Assembly: GCA_018401465.1 (NCBI GenBank)
Contig: JAGYKE010000004.1
Coordinates: forward strand, 1,116,001 to 1,180,000
DNA from: Aestuariivita sp.
GTDB lineage: Bacteria > Pseudomonadota > Alphaproteobacteria > Rhodobacterales > Rhodobacteraceae
Length of the DNA: 64,000 bases
Reading direction: 5' to 3'
Positions 26,119 through 35,939 of the stretch are shown here, piece after piece. The notes beneath the pieces were generated by a model, which saw nothing but the letters and a program-made list of their open reading frames with translations, was not told the origin of the DNA and searched no databases. Numbering within the stretch: the stretch's first letter is position 1; each line of letters opens with the position of its first letter. The position numbers were made by a program, and so were the translations under genes.

Positions 26119-27072
26119 TCACGTCGGTTCGCGCAGGACGCGCGGGACCTTGAATTCGACGGTCTCGACCGCGGTCTCGACCATCTCGACATGCACGTCG
26201 AAGCGGTCGCGGAAAGCGTCGATGACTTCGTTCACCAGTTCTTCCGGGGCCGAGGCACCGGCGGTGATGCCGACCGACCGGATGCCCGAGAGCGCGCGCC
26301 AGTCGATATCGGTGGCGCGCTGGACAAGCTGGGCATAGGCACAGCCCGCCCGCGCGCCCACCTCGACCAGACGCTGCGAGTTCGACGAATTGGGCGCACC
26401 CACGACCAGCATCGCGTCGCAGCGCGGAGCCATGGCCTTGACCGCTTCCTGCCGGTTCGTGGTGGCGTAGCAGATGTCTTCCTTGTGCGGGCCGACGATC
26501 GCCGGGAAGCGCGCCTGCAGCGCCGCGACGATGTCGGCGGTGTCGTCGACCGACAGCGTGGTCTGCGTGACGAAGGCAAGGCGCGCGGGGTCGCGGACCT
26601 GCAGGGTCGCCACATCCCCGACCGTTTCGACCAGCAGCACTTCGCCTTCGGGCAGCTGGCCCATGGTGCCGATCGTCTCGGGGTGGCCTTCATGGCCGAT
26701 CATGACCATCTGAAGTCCGTTCTCAAAGTGGCGCGCGGCCTCGATATGGACCTTGCTGACCAGCGGGCAGGTGGCGTCGACATAGATCATTTCGCGCCGT
26801 GCGGCTTCGGCAGGAACCGCCTTCGGCACGCCATGGGCCGAAAAGATCACCGGGCGGTCGGGCGGGCAATCGTCAAGCTCCTCTACGAAGACCGCGCCCT
26901 TGGCGCGCAGGCCGTCCACCACATATCGGTTGTGCACGATCTCGTGCCGGACATAGACGGGCGCGCCCCATTTCTGCAGGGCCATTTCCACGATCTTGAT
27001 GGCGCGGTCGACGCCCGCGCAGAAGCCGCGCGGCGCGGCGAGATAGAGCGTGAGGGGCGGGCGGCTGGTCAT
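26119..27072 (-). CDS. ispH: 4-hydroxy-3-methylbut-2-enyl diphosphate reductase
   Basis: This 317-residue [4Fe-4S] enzyme makes IPP and DMAPP in the last step of the MEP pathway. Cluster ligands are in [13 protein letters not shown] (Cys near 18), [12 protein letters not shown] (near 102) and [10 protein letters not shown]-adjacent sequence; the third cysteine lies in [11 protein letters not shown] or [12 protein letters not shown], the latter being the family motif. HEGHPET and the substrate-contacting SSNSQRL are conserved. ATG at 27072 opens the normal N-terminus, though the frame stays open further upstream. It is divergent from a cytochrome c gene. Confidence 0.97.
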   Translation of the reverse strand: MTSRPPLTLYLAAPRGFCAGVDRAIKIVEMALQKWGAPVYVRHEIVHNRYVVDGLRAKGAVFVEELDDCPPDRPVIFSAHGVPKAVPAEAARREMIYVDATCPLVSKVHIEAARHFENGLQMVMIGHEGHPETIGTMGQLPEGEVLLVETVGDVATLQVRDPARLAFVTQTTLSVDDTADIVAALQARFPAIVGPHKEDICYATTNRQEAVKAMAPRCDAMLVVGAPNSSNSQRLVEVGARAGCAYAQLVQRATDIDWRALSGIRSVGITAGASAPEELVNEVIDAFRDRFDVHVEMVETAVETVEFKVPRVLREPT

Positions 27073-27192
27073 GGCTTTCTCCTTCGCGGGACCAGAGGTA
27101 ATCGCTGCAGTCGCGACGGTCCAGACAGAAGGCTTGACCTTCCAGCGGGGAAGCCGGTTTTCTGCAGGTCCAGAGCGCAACCGGGGGCAAGG

Positions 27193-27669
27193 ATGACGGG
27201 CAGGTTCAAGGGAGTGACGGGTCTGGTGGCTGCGCTTGCCATGGCGGTGGCGGCGCTTGCGGTGGCGCAGTCGCGGCCTGCGGTCGCGGATGCCGGGCTT
27301 CTGCCGTGGCGCGATGCCGAGGTGGTGGCGCAGGGGCGGGTCATCTATGCCGATCACTGCGCCGCCTGCCATGGCGCCGACCTGCAGGGAGAACCCGACT
27401 GGCGGATGCGGGACGCGGATGGCTACATGCCCGCGCCGCCCCATGACGAAACCGGTCATACTTGGCACCATCCCGATGCCCAGCTTTTCGCGCTGACGAA
27501 GTATGGGGTCGCGGCGCTGGTGGGGCAGGGCTATCGTTCGCGCATGCCCGGCTATGAAGGCGTTCTGAGCGATGACGAGATCCTTGCCGTTCTGGCCTAT
27601 ATCAAGAGCACATGGCCCGATCGCGTGATCGAGATCCATGACGGGATCAATGCCGGGGCCGGCGGATAA
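27193..27669 (+). CDS. Periplasmic monoheme cytochrome c
   Basis: This 158-residue protein has a signal sequence (about residues 1-33, ending near PAVADA) and a class I cytochrome c domain. The heme site is CAACH near residue 56 and the likely axial Met is in [15 protein letters not shown] (about 118). The fold ends with the usual helix [13 protein letters not shown]. The ATG at 27193 follows CAAGG. It is an orphan between divergent ispH and a B12-domain gene. It could carry electrons to cbb3 oxidase or a dehydrogenase, but nothing here decides. Confidence 0.88.
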   Translation: MTGRFKGVTGLVAALAMAVAALAVAQSRPAVADAGLLPWRDAEVVAQGRVIYADHCAACHGADLQGEPDWRMRDADGYMPAPPHDETGHTWHHPDAQLFALTKYGVAALVGQGYRSRMPGYEGVLSDDEILAVLAYIKSTWPDRVIEIHDGINAGAGG

Positions 27670-27809
27670 TCTTCGATGAGCGCCTTCCCCATAAGGGCAA
27701 GTTGGCACAAGCGCATTCAGGTCGCCTTGACACAAAGATGCAATTCTGGTGCACCTATCGCGGCAAGGGTCGTGTGAAACACACCGGCGCAGCCACTGGG
27801 GGGACGTTG

Positions 27810-28601
27810 ATGACGCGCAAACCGCCAGACCGGATGCCCGACGCGGCCCGTCTCCGGCTGCGGGTGTTGCGCAACACGTTTTCGCCTGTGGCGGTCGAAG
27901 GGCTTGCACGCGAGGTGCTGACGCATCTGTCGGTCCAGTCCGACGCGGACCGCAGCGCGCCCCGGGCCGCGATCTTGACGCTGTGCCGGGCGCTGCGGGC
28001 GCCGCATCCCTATTCGGCGCGGATGCAGATCGACCAGCTCCTGTCCTCGGGGCTGTCGATCGATACGATCTTCCGCAAATACCTCGCGGCGGCGGCGGTC
28101 GAACTTGGCCGCCAGTGGGAGGACAGCGATGTCAGCTTCGCCGAGGTGGCGGTGGCGCTGGCGCGCATCCACGCGATCCTCGATGATCTGCGCCTGCGCT
28201 TTCCGGGTCCGCGGGTGGCGCGACAGCGACGCATCGCCTTTGCCGCCGTGCCGGGCGAACAGCACCGTTTGGGCGTCGACATGGCGACCGATCTGTTCCG
28301 GCGTGAGGGCTGGGACGTGACGCATCTCGTCGAGAACGATCACGACAGTCTGGTTGCACAGTTGGACGATACCGATTTCGTGCTGGTTGGCCTGTCGGCT
28401 GGAACCAAGGCGAGCATCGCGGCGCTGGTGCGGCTGATCCTTGCGCTGCGGGCGCGGCGGCCGGACCTACGTATCCTCGTCAGCGGGCACGTCGCGGTGG
28501 AACGCGCGCAGGTACTGGAAACATTGGGCGTCGATGCCGTCGTGGCCGATGTGCCCGAAGCATTGGCTGCGGTCAGCCATCTGGTCGGATCGACGGATTG
28601 A
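27810..28601 (+). CDS. B12-binding/SCHIC domain regulator, PpaA/AerR-like
   Basis: This 263-residue protein has a helical N-terminal part ([17 protein letters not shown], residues 103-119, like the four-helix cap of cobalamin sensors) and a C-terminal B12-binding Rossmann domain. The cobalamin loop reads EQHRLG, keeping His152 and Gly but with Glu for the usual Asp of DxHxx[11 protein letters not shown] and LVSGHVAVE follow. This arrangement matches AerR/PpaA and SCHIC proteins, which sense light, B12 or heme and antagonise PpsR/CrtJ. No photosynthesis gene is in the window. The ATG at 27810 follows GGGGGGA. Confidence 0.82.
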   Translation: MTRKPPDRMPDAARLRLRVLRNTFSPVAVEGLAREVLTHLSVQSDADRSAPRAAILTLCRALRAPHPYSARMQIDQLLSSGLSIDTIFRKYLAAAAVELGRQWEDSDVSFAEVAVALARIHAILDDLRLRFPGPRVARQRRIAFAAVPGEQHRLGVDMATDLFRREGWDVTHLVENDHDSLVAQLDDTDFVLVGLSAGTKASIAALVRLILALRARRPDLRILVSGHVAVERAQVLETLGVDAVVADVPEALAAVSHLVGSTD

Positions 28602-28605
28602 CCGG

Positions 28606-29175
28606 TTACTTGCTCACCACGGCGATGTCGCGTTCCAAAATCTGTTCGCGTGGGGGGCGGCCGATGATGTCCCTCAGATCGTCCAGTTCGATGAAGTTGT
28701 CGGCCTGACGGCGCAGTTCATCCGCGATCATGGGCGGCTGGCTGCGGATCGTCGACACGACCGACACCCGCACCCCCTGACGCTGCAGGCTTTCCACCAG
28801 CGGACGGAAATCGCCATCGCCCGAGAACAGCACGATGTGATCGACCCGCGGCGCGAGTTCCATGGCATCGACGGTCAGTTCGATGTCCATGTTGCCCTTC
28901 ACCTTCCTGCGGCCCTGGCTGTCGGTGTATTCCTTCGCGGGCTTCGTCACCATGTTGAAGCCGTTGTAGTGCAGCCAGTCGACCAGCGGGCGGATCGGGG
29001 AATATTCTTCGTTCTCGAGCAGCGCGGTATAATAGAAAGCGCGGAGCAATTTCCCGCGTCTTAGGAATTCCTGGCGGAGCAACTTGTAATCGATATCAAA
29101 GCCAAGCGCTTTGGCGGCGGCGTATAGGTTCGCGCCGTCGATGAACAGCGCCAGCCGTTCGTCCTTGTAAAACAT
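28606..29175 (-). CDS. NYN domain protein (LabA/DUF88 family)
   Basis: This 189-residue PIN-like nuclease fold has conserved acids in LFIDGANLY (about 12), GNMDIELTVDAM (about 103) and LFSGDGDFRPLVE (about 125), the expected metal-binding set of NYN RNases. The ATG at 29175 follows GGAAGGA; an upstream in-frame start is not supported. It is convergent with the B12-domain gene, with four bases between. LabA/DUF88 members are thought to act on RNA; the target is unknown. Confidence 0.9.
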   Translation of the reverse strand: MFYKDERLALFIDGANLYAAAKALGFDIDYKLLRQEFLRRGKLLRAFYYTALLENEEYSPIRPLVDWLHYNGFNMVTKPAKEYTDSQGRRKVKGNMDIELTVDAMELAPRVDHIVLFSGDGDFRPLVESLQRQGVRVSVVSTIRSQPPMIADELRRQADNFIELDDLRDIIGRPPREQILERDIAVVSK

Positions 29176-29318
29176 CCAACAATCCTTCCGGTGGCCGCCG
29201 CGACAATATGGCCGTGAGTGGGTGAATTGGACTTCCCGCAGCAACGATACGAAGGTAATGGATCGCCCCGTTATCGCAAGTCCCTAAACGTCACGCACTT
29301 GTCACACAGGAACGGCGC

Positions 29319-29888
29319 ATGCCAAGGCCTCCGACAGATTTGCTGATCGCGCTCGGCGGCAATTTGCCGGGCCCCGAGGGATCGCCCGAGGCCAACATCG
29401 TGCGCGCGGTGGCCGGGATGGCGGCGGCGGGGCTCGAGGTGCGCGCGGTCAGCCGGTTCTACCGGACGCCCTGCTTTCCGGCAGGGTCGGGGCCCGATTT
29501 CGTTAACGCGGCGGCCGTGGTGCGCGGTGGGGGCGACCCGGCCGGGGTGCTGGCGATCCTGCACGCGATCGAGGCCGCGATGGGCCGGGTGCGTACCCAG
29601 CGTTGGCAGGAACGGCCCATCGACCTTGACCTGATCGCGGCGGGCGATCTTGTCCTGCCCGATGCCGCGACCCAGCAGCACTGGCGCGAGCTGGAGCCCG
29701 AGGAACAGGCGCGTCTTGCCCCCGACCGGCTGATCCTGCCCCATCCCCGACTGGCCGACCGCGCCTTCGTGCTGGTGCCGCTGGCCGACATCGCACCGGG
29801 CTGGGTTCACCCGGCGACGGGGCGCAGCGTGGTGCAGATGCTGGACGACCTGCCCGAAGCCGAGCGGGCGGACATTCGCCCGATCTGA
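29319..29888 (+). CDS. folK: 2-amino-4-hydroxy-6-hydroxymethyldihydropteridine diphosphokinase
   Basis: The 189-residue protein catalyses pyrophosphoryl transfer in folate synthesis. Visible motifs: LIALGGNLPGP, RAVSRFYRTPCFP, PDFVNAAAVV, and the signature RWQERPIDLDLIAAGD with the Mg-binding DLD, then LPHPRLADRAFVLVPLADIAP. It stands alone upstream of rpoZ, on the same strand. Confidence 0.95.
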   Translation: MPRPPTDLLIALGGNLPGPEGSPEANIVRAVAGMAAAGLEVRAVSRFYRTPCFPAGSGPDFVNAAAVVRGGGDPAGVLAILHAIEAAMGRVRTQRWQERPIDLDLIAAGDLVLPDAATQQHWRELEPEEQARLAPDRLILPHPRLADRAFVLVPLADIAPGWVHPATGRSVVQMLDDLPEAERADIRPI

Positions 29889-29915
29889 GCCGGGGCAAAA
29901 CCCTGTCAACCCGCC

Positions 29916-29944
29916 TTGTCAAGCCCGGTCTTTGCGAATACATA
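29916..29944 (+). promoter_or_regulatory. Putative sigma-70 promoter of rpoZ-rsh
   Basis: TTGTCA and TACATA are separated by 17 bases and lie about 36 bases before the rpoZ ATG. This is a good housekeeping match for the genus. Confidence 0.55.
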
Positions 29945-29979
29945 CGCGCTTTCTGGACTCAGATTGAAGGACTTGCCCC

Positions 29980-30333
29980 ATGGCCCGCGTGACGGTGGAA
30001 GACTGCGTCGACAAGGTTCCGAACCGGTTCGAACTGGTGATGCTGGCAGCCCATCGCGCGCGCGAGATCGCGGCCGGATCGCCGATCACGATCGACCGCG
30101 ACAACGACAAGAACCCCGTCGTTTCGCTGCGCGAGATCGCCGAGGAAACGCAGAGTGCGGATGAACTGCGCGAACGTCTCATCGAATCGAACCAGACCCA
30201 GATCGAGATCGACGAGCCCGAGGATGACCAGATGGCCCTTCTCATGGGGTCCGATCATGACCGTCCCGCAGACGACGATCTGTCGGAAGAGAAACTCCTG
30301 CGTGCGCTGATGGAGGCGCAAGGGCAGGGCTGA
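29980..30333 (+). CDS. rpoZ: RNA polymerase omega subunit
   Basis: This 117-residue subunit assists RNA polymerase assembly and forms part of the ppGpp site in proteobacteria. The core [28 protein letters not shown] and [11 protein letters not shown] is typical; the acidic C-terminal tail is common in alphaproteobacteria. It lies 18 bases before rsh, the ppGpp synthetase/hydrolase, a conserved pairing. Confidence 0.97.
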   Translation: MARVTVEDCVDKVPNRFELVMLAAHRAREIAAGSPITIDRDNDKNPVVSLREIAEETQSADELRERLIESNQTQIEIDEPEDDQMALLMGSDHDRPADDDLSEEKLLRALMEAQGQG

Positions 30334-30351
30334 GCCCCGGGTGCGGACCGA

Positions 30352-32487
30352 ATGCTGAGTGCCGACGACCTGATCGAACTGGTCCGCGATTACAACCCGA
30401 AGACCAACGCCCGGCGCATCTCGGAAGCTTATGATTTCGCCTGCGCGATGCATGACGGGCAGGTGCGTCATTCGGGCGAACCCTATTTCAGTCATCCCGT
30501 CGCTGTCGCCGCCATCCTGACCGAACAGCGGCTGGATGACGCGACGATCATCACGGCCCTTCTGCACGACACGATCGAGGACACCAAGGCGTCCTATGGC
30601 GAGGTCGCGCGCCGCTTCGGCGACGAGGTCGCGGGGCTGGTCGACGGGGTGACCAAGCTCACCAACCTGCAGCTGTCCTCGACCGAGACCAAGCAGGCGG
30701 AAAACTTCCGCAAGCTCTTCATGGCGATGTCGAAGGACCTGCGGGTGATCCTCGTCAAGCTGGCCGACCGGCTCCACAACATGCGCACAATCAAGGCCAT
30801 GCGCGCGGAGAAGCAGGCCCAGAAAGCGCGCGAGACGATGGATATCTACGCGCCGCTGGCAGGCCGCATGGGCATGCAATGGATGCGCGAGGAACTCGAA
30901 GACCTCGCCTTCCGGGTGCTGAATCCCGAAGGCCGCCAGTCGATCATCCGCCGTTTCATCACCCTGCAGAAGGAAACCGGCGACGTCATTCACCGCATCA
31001 CCGGCGACATGCGGCTTGAACTTGACCGCGCGGGCATCGAGGCCGAGGTCTTCGGCCGCGCCAAGAAACCCTATTCGATCTGGCGCAAGATGCAGGAGAA
31101 GGACCAGGGCTTTTCGCGGCTGTCCGACATCTACGGCTTCCGCATCCTGACCGGGTCCGAGGAAGACTGCTACCGCGCGCTGGGCGCGATCCACCGCCGC
31201 TGGCGCGCCGTGCCGGGTCGGTTCAAGGATTACATCAGCCAGCCCAAGTCGAACGGGTACCGCAGCATCCACACCACCGTGTCGGGCCGCGACGGCAAGC
31301 GGGTCGAGGTGCAGATCCGCACCCGCCAGATGCATGACGTGGCCGAAACGGGCGTGGCCGCGCACTGGTCCTACCGCGACGGCGTGCGGTCGGAAAACCC
31401 CTTCGCCGTCGATCCGGCCAAATGGATCGCCTCGCTCACCGAACAGTTCGACACCGAGGACGATCACGAGGATTTTCTCGAGGCGGTCAAGCTCGAGATG
31501 TATTCCGATCAGGTCTTCTGCTTCACGCCGAAGGGGGATGTGGTCAAGCTGCCGCGCGGGGCCACGCCCATCGACTTTGCCTATGCGATCCACACGCGCA
31601 TCGGGTCGGCCTGCGTCGGCGCGAAGGTCGACGGCATCCGCGTGCCTTTGTGGACGCGGCTGAAGAACGGGCAATCGGTGGACATCATCACCGCCGAGGG
31701 CCAGACACCGCAGGCCACGTGGCTCGACATTGCGACGACGGGCAAGGCGCGCACCGCGATCCGCCGCGCCCTGCGCGAGGAAGACCGCGAACGTTTCATC
31801 CGGCTGGGGCATGAGCTGGTGCGCGCGGCGCTGGAACATGTGGGGCGCAAGGCGACGGACAAGGTGCTCGACACTGCGGCCAAGGCGCTGCGGCTTGACG
31901 GGCGCGACACGCTGCTGGCCCGGTTGGGGAGCGCCGAACTCACCACCTATGAAGTCATACAGGCGGTCTATCCCGAACTGGCCCCCCAGCGCGGCGATCC
32001 GGTGCCGCCGCGCCGCGCGGTGATCGGTCTGCAACCCGGGCAGAGTTTCGAGCGCGGGTCATGCTGCCAGCCGCTGCCGGGGGAACGGATCATCGGCATC
32101 ACCTTCCGTGGCAAGGGTGTCGTGGTCCATGCCATCGACTGTGTGCGGCTGGGCGATTACGAGGATCAGCCCGAGCGCTGGATCGACTTGCACTGGCACA
32201 GCGGATCACATCCCGCCGTTTACACCACCACGCTCGATCTCACGATCGGGAACGACGCGGGCGTGCTGGGACGGATTTGCACATTGATCGGCGACCGGAA
32301 GGCCAATATCTCGAATCTCGAGTTCTTGGACCGCAAACCCGATTTCTTCCGATTATTGATCGATGTCGAACTGCGCGACGTAGAACAATTGCATTCGTTG
32401 ATGCTGGCGCTCGAGGCGGAAAGCGACATTGCCGCTCTGGCGCGGCATCGCGAAACGGCACGGGCGTCCGCCGCGGCAGCAACTTGA
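30352..32487 (+). CDS. rsh: Bifunctional (p)ppGpp synthetase/hydrolase (RelA/SpoT family)
   Basis: This 711-residue Rsh protein has all usual domains: HD hydrolase (HPVAVAAIL, then ALLHDTIEDT with His72-Asp73), synthetase (RFKDYISQPKSNGYRSIHTT near 290), TGS (FTPKGDVVKLPRGATPIDFA near 388) and C-terminal ACT (near 630-700). The synthetase motif is RFKD, i.e. the RxKD form of bifunctional enzymes rather than the ExDD of RelA. It should be the main stringent-response enzyme of the cell. It follows rpoZ by 18 bases. Confidence 0.97.
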   Translation: MLSADDLIELVRDYNPKTNARRISEAYDFACAMHDGQVRHSGEPYFSHPVAVAAILTEQRLDDATIITALLHDTIEDTKASYGEVARRFGDEVAGLVDGVTKLTNLQLSSTETKQAENFRKLFMAMSKDLRVILVKLADRLHNMRTIKAMRAEKQAQKARETMDIYAPLAGRMGMQWMREELEDLAFRVLNPEGRQSIIRRFITLQKETGDVIHRITGDMRLELDRAGIEAEVFGRAKKPYSIWRKMQEKDQGFSRLSDIYGFRILTGSEEDCYRALGAIHRRWRAVPGRFKDYISQPKSNGYRSIHTTVSGRDGKRVEVQIRTRQMHDVAETGVAAHWSYRDGVRSENPFAVDPAKWIASLTEQFDTEDDHEDFLEAVKLEMYSDQVFCFTPKGDVVKLPRGATPIDFAYAIHTRIGSACVGAKVDGIRVPLWTRLKNGQSVDIITAEGQTPQATWLDIATTGKARTAIRRALREEDRERFIRLGHELVRAALEHVGRKATDKVLDTAAKALRLDGRDTLLARLGSAELTTYEVIQAVYPELAPQRGDPVPPRRAVIGLQPGQSFERGSCCQPLPGERIIGITFRGKGVVVHAIDCVRLGDYEDQPERWIDLHWHSGSHPAVYTTTLDLTIGNDAGVLGRICTLIGDRKANISNLEFLDRKPDFFRLLIDVELRDVEQLHSLMLALEAESDIAALARHRETARASAAAAT

Positions 32488-32517
32488 GACGCGCAAGAGG
32501 CGCAGGAGAAGGCTAAC

Positions 32518-33174
32518 TTGGTTTTCAAACGCCGGGAACGCAGGTCGGTCTGGCGCGCGGGTGTCGAGTTTCTCTATCCGCGCGGTGGCTGGACGCGTGC
32601 CTTCCACTATGTGAAGCACCGCGTGCGCCGTCTGCCCGACAGCCCCGAACGCATCGCGCGCGGGATCTGGGCCGGCGTCTTCACCACCTTCACTCCGTTC
32701 TACGGGCTGCATTTCATCGTGGCCGCCATCATCGCGCGGGTGATGCAGGGAAACATCCTTGCCGCGCTGATGGCCACGTTCTTCGGCAACCCGCTGACTT
32801 ATGTGCCGATCGGGGTCGTGTCGCTGCAGACCGGGCACTGGCTTCTGGGGACCGAATTCGAGGAATATCACCAGCGGTCCTTCGCGGGGAAGTTCGTCGA
32901 TGCAGGTCATGACCTTTGGTACAATCTCAAGTCGGTCTTCACCGGAGAAACCCCCGACTGGTCGCATCTGGCCGTCTTCTATGACGAGGTCTTCTTTCCC
33001 TATCTGGTGGGCGGCATCCTGCCCGGCGTGGTGGCGGCGACGATCTGCTATTACCTGTCCGTGCCGCTGATCCGCGCCTATCAGCATCGCCGCAAGGGCG
33101 CGCTGCGCGCCAAGCTGCTGGAGCTCAAGAAAAAGGCCGCCGCCAAGGCTGACGCGAAGCGCAAGGCGGACTAG
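32518..33174 (+). CDS. DUF2062 domain membrane protein
   Basis: This 218-residue protein has a TTG start supported by AGGAGAAGG upstream. DUF2062 signatures are clear: PERIARGIWAGVFTTFTPFYGLHF and IARVMQGNILAALMATFFGNP. Two to four hydrophobic helices and a Lys/Ala-rich C-terminus follow. The function of the family is unknown, though some members sit beside glycosyltransferase genes. It follows rsh by 30 bases and precedes pdxJ by 34. Confidence 0.88.
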   Translation: MVFKRRERRSVWRAGVEFLYPRGGWTRAFHYVKHRVRRLPDSPERIARGIWAGVFTTFTPFYGLHFIVAAIIARVMQGNILAALMATFFGNPLTYVPIGVVSLQTGHWLLGTEFEEYHQRSFAGKFVDAGHDLWYNLKSVFTGETPDWSHLAVFYDEVFFPYLVGGILPGVVAATICYYLSVPLIRAYQHRRKGALRAKLLELKKKAAAKADAKRKAD

Positions 33175-33208
33175 ATTTGATCAAATTTCCGAATCGGGAG
33201 CGTTTCGC

Positions 33209-33958
33209 ATGACCGGCCTGCCTCATCTGCGACTGGGCGTGAACATCGATCACGTCGCCACCGTCCGCAACGCCCGGGGCGGCGACACGCCCGACCCGCT
33301 GCGCGCCGCGAAGCTCGCGGAAGAGGCGGGCGCGGACGGGATCACCGCGCATCTGCGCGAGGATCGCCGCCATATCTCGGACGCCGATATCGAGGGGCTG
33401 ATGGAGGTGCTGTCGGTGCCTCTCAACTTCGAGATGGCGGCGACGGCGGAAATGCAGGCCATCGCGCTGCGCCATCGCCCGCACGCCGTCTGCATCGTGC
33501 CCGAAAAGCGCGAGGAGCGCACAACGGAAGGCGGCCTTGAGGTCGCGCGCGAGGAAAACCGGCTTGCGCATTTCATCGCGCCCCTGCGCGAGGCGGGCTG
33601 CCGGGTGTCGATCTTCATCGCCGCCGACCGCCGCCAGATCGAGGCGGCGCACCGGATCGGGGCCGAGGTGATCGAACTGCATTCCGGCGCCTATTGCGAC
33701 GCCCATCACGACGGCGACTTCGCCCGCCGCGACCGCGAACTGGAGGCGCTGCGCGAGATGTCGGCTTTTGCGCACGGTCTTGGCCTCGAGGTGCATGTGG
33801 GCCACGGGCTGACCTATGACACGGTGCAGCCGGTCGCGGCCTTCCCGGAAGTGCGCGAGCTGAACATCGGTCATTTCCTGATCGGCGAGGCAATCTTCCG
33901 CGGCCTCAAACCGGCGATCCACGAGATGCGGCGCCTGATGGACGGGGCGCGCGCGTGA
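33209..33958 (+). CDS. pdxJ: Pyridoxine 5'-phosphate synthase
   Basis: This 249-residue TIM barrel condenses 1-deoxyxylulose 5-phosphate with 3-amino-2-oxopropyl phosphate. Key parts: LGVNIDHVATVRNARGG at the N-terminus, GADGITAHLREDRRHI, the catalytic Glu of NFEMAAT, CIVPEKREERTTEGGL and VHVGHGLTYDTVQPV. It lies in a conserved run towards acpS, which in E. coli follows pdxJ directly; here a hydrolase gene is inserted. Confidence 0.97.
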   Translation: MTGLPHLRLGVNIDHVATVRNARGGDTPDPLRAAKLAEEAGADGITAHLREDRRHISDADIEGLMEVLSVPLNFEMAATAEMQAIALRHRPHAVCIVPEKREERTTEGGLEVAREENRLAHFIAPLREAGCRVSIFIAADRRQIEAAHRIGAEVIELHSGAYCDAHHDGDFARRDRELEALREMSAFAHGLGLEVHVGHGLTYDTVQPVAAFPEVRELNIGHFLIGEAIFRGLKPAIHEMRRLMDGARA

Positions 33959-33992
33959 TCTCCGCGGGCGCTGGTCCGCGCCCCGGGCCGTG

Positions 33993-35456
33993 ATGACGCC
34001 GCGCCGCCTTGTCTATCTGGCCGTTGCGCTGGTTGCGGTCCTGGGTGGCATCTTCGTGCTGGAACGGCAACGCGCCGGGGTCGCGATCACACAGACGCGC
34101 GTCGGCGAAACGCCGGTCACCGTTTTCGGAACGGGCGGTCCTGTCGTCGTCGTCGCCCATGGCTTTGCCGGGTCGCGGCAGATGATGCAGGGCTATGCGC
34201 TGACGCTGGCGCGGGCGGGCTATCATGTCTTCACCTTCGATTTCGAAGGGCATGGCCGCCACCCGGTGCCCATGTCGGGCGACGTGAATTCCATCGACGG
34301 CACGACGCGCCTTCTGGTGGAACAGACGCTATCAGTTGTCGCGGCGGCGGGGTCGGACGGGCCGGTGGCGCTTCTGGGTCATTCCATGGCGACCGATATC
34401 CTTGTGCGCGCGGCCCTGGACGCGCCGGATCGGGTCGGGCCGCTGGTCCTTGTCTCGGCGTTCAGCCAGGCCATCGACGCGACCCATCCGGGTGACATGC
34501 TGTTCATCACCGGCGCCTGGGAAGGCGGCCTGCGCGCCTTTGCGCGCGAGGCTGTCGCGATGGTCGATCCCGCGGCGGGCGAAGGCGACATGGCCCGCGC
34601 GGGCGATGTGCGCCGCATGGCCGTGGTCGCGCCTTACGCGGAACATGTGGGTGTGCTGCACAGCCGGGCGGGGCGGGCGGCGGCGGTCGACTGGCTGAAC
34701 GGGTTTTACGGGCGCGACGTCACGGTGCCCGTGCCGCCGACAGGGCCGTGGATTCTTGCGCTGTTGTTCGGGCTGGTGGCGCTGGCGGCGCCTGCGGCGC
34801 GGCTCTTGCCCCGCCGCCCAGATCCGGTGCGGGCAATGCCGGGGCCGGTGGGCTTTGCCGCCGCCGTGCTGCTGCCTGCCGTGGTCGCGCCGCCTCTGGC
34901 GGTGCTGGCGGACCCCGGGGTCCTGCCGGTGCTGGTGGCGGATCATCTGGCGATCCACCTTGCGCTTTACGGCGCGATCCAGCTTGCCGTGCTGCGCTGG
35001 CTGGGCGTGGCCTTCGGGCCGCTGCGGCCCATCGCGACACTGGCCGTGCTGATCTGGGGATTGGGGGTTCTGGGCTTCATGCTTGACCGTTATGCGGCGA
35101 GCTTCTGGCCCATCCCGGAACGCCTGCCTATCGTGGCGGCGCTGGCGCTGGGTGCCGTGCCCTTCATGCTGGGCGACGCGCTTGTCACCGATGGCGGGCG
35201 CGCGGGCCTCTTGCGACGGGTGCTGGCGCGGGTGGCGTTTCTGGGGTCGCTGGGGTTTGCCGTCGCGCTTGATTTCGAGGGGCTGTTCTTCCTGCTGATG
35301 ATCGCGCCGGTGGTCGTGCTGTTCTACGCGGTCTTCGGCCTTCTGGGCCGTTGGGCGGCGCGGCGGCAGGGCGCGATGGGCGCGGGGCTTGGGCTTGGCC
35401 TGTGCCTTGCCTGGGCGCTCGGCGTCAGTTTTCCGATGTTTCTGGCCACAGGGTAG
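33993..35456 (+). CDS. Alpha/beta hydrolase fused to a polytopic membrane domain
   Basis: This 487-residue protein starts with a membrane anchor (about 5-23), then an alpha/beta-hydrolase domain. [16 protein letters not shown] holds the oxyanion loop, and LLGHSMAT near 130 holds the GxSxG-type nucleophile. From about residue 250 there follow some eight hydrophobic helices to the C-terminus. The fusion is unusual; it suggests a membrane-embedded lipase/esterase or a hydrolase coupled to transport. GTG-ATG precede each other at the start; I use the ATG. It sits between pdxJ and acpS. Confidence 0.83.
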   Translation: MTPRRLVYLAVALVAVLGGIFVLERQRAGVAITQTRVGETPVTVFGTGGPVVVVAHGFAGSRQMMQGYALTLARAGYHVFTFDFEGHGRHPVPMSGDVNSIDGTTRLLVEQTLSVVAAAGSDGPVALLGHSMATDILVRAALDAPDRVGPLVLVSAFSQAIDATHPGDMLFITGAWEGGLRAFAREAVAMVDPAAGEGDMARAGDVRRMAVVAPYAEHVGVLHSRAGRAAAVDWLNGFYGRDVTVPVPPTGPWILALLFGLVALAAPAARLLPRRPDPVRAMPGPVGFAAAVLLPAVVAPPLAVLADPGVLPVLVADHLAIHLALYGAIQLAVLRWLGVAFGPLRPIATLAVLIWGLGVLGFMLDRYAASFWPIPERLPIVAALALGAVPFMLGDALVTDGGRAGLLRRVLARVAFLGSLGFAVALDFEGLFFLLMIAPVVVLFYAVFGLLGRWAARRQGAMGAGLGLGLCLAWALGVSFPMFLATG

Positions 35457-35464
35457 GGGCGGGC

Positions 35465-35908
35465 ATGATCCTTGGCATAGGCACCGATTTGGCCAATATC
35501 GAACGGATCGAACGGACGCTGGCGCGCTTCGGCGACCGGTTCCGCGACCGTGTCTTCACCCCTGCCGAACAGCGCAAGGCCGAACGCCGCAGCGATGTCG
35601 CGGGCACCTATGCCAAGCGCTGGGCCGCGAAAGAGGCCTGTTCCAAGGCGCTGGGCACCGGGTTGCGCATGGGTATCGCGTGGAAGGACATGGGCGTCAC
35701 CAACCTGCACACCGGCCAGCCGGTGATGCAGGTCACCGGCTGGGCGGCCGAACGCCTGCGCGAGATGACGCCCGAAGGGCATGAGGCGATCATCCATGTC
35801 AGCCTGACCGACGATCACCCTTGGGCGCAGGCCTTCGTGGTGATCGAGGCGCGCCCCAAGGGCGCGGACGCGCCTGCCTTGACTTACCCCGGTGCTGCCC
35901 GCATGTAG
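35465..35908 (+). CDS. acpS: Holo-[acyl-carrier-protein] synthase
   Basis: This 147-residue enzyme transfers 4'-phosphopantetheine from CoA to ACP. Mg2+-binding residues are in [12 protein letters not shown] (Asp8) and [14 protein letters not shown] (Glu near 58). The final part is normal for the trimeric AcpS type. It starts nine bases after the hydrolase gene and is followed by lepB. Confidence 0.96.
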   Translation: MILGIGTDLANIERIERTLARFGDRFRDRVFTPAEQRKAERRSDVAGTYAKRWAAKEACSKALGTGLRMGIAWKDMGVTNLHTGQPVMQVTGWAAERLREMTPEGHEAIIHVSLTDDHPWAQAFVVIEARPKGADAPALTYPGAARM

Positions 35909-35939
35909 CGCGCGACCCCATCCGAAGGAACCTGTCCGC

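Noticed and set aside
32518-33174. Second frame on the opposite strand of the DUF2062 gene
   Set aside because: DUF2062 motifs on the plus strand decide; the reverse frame is a shadow.
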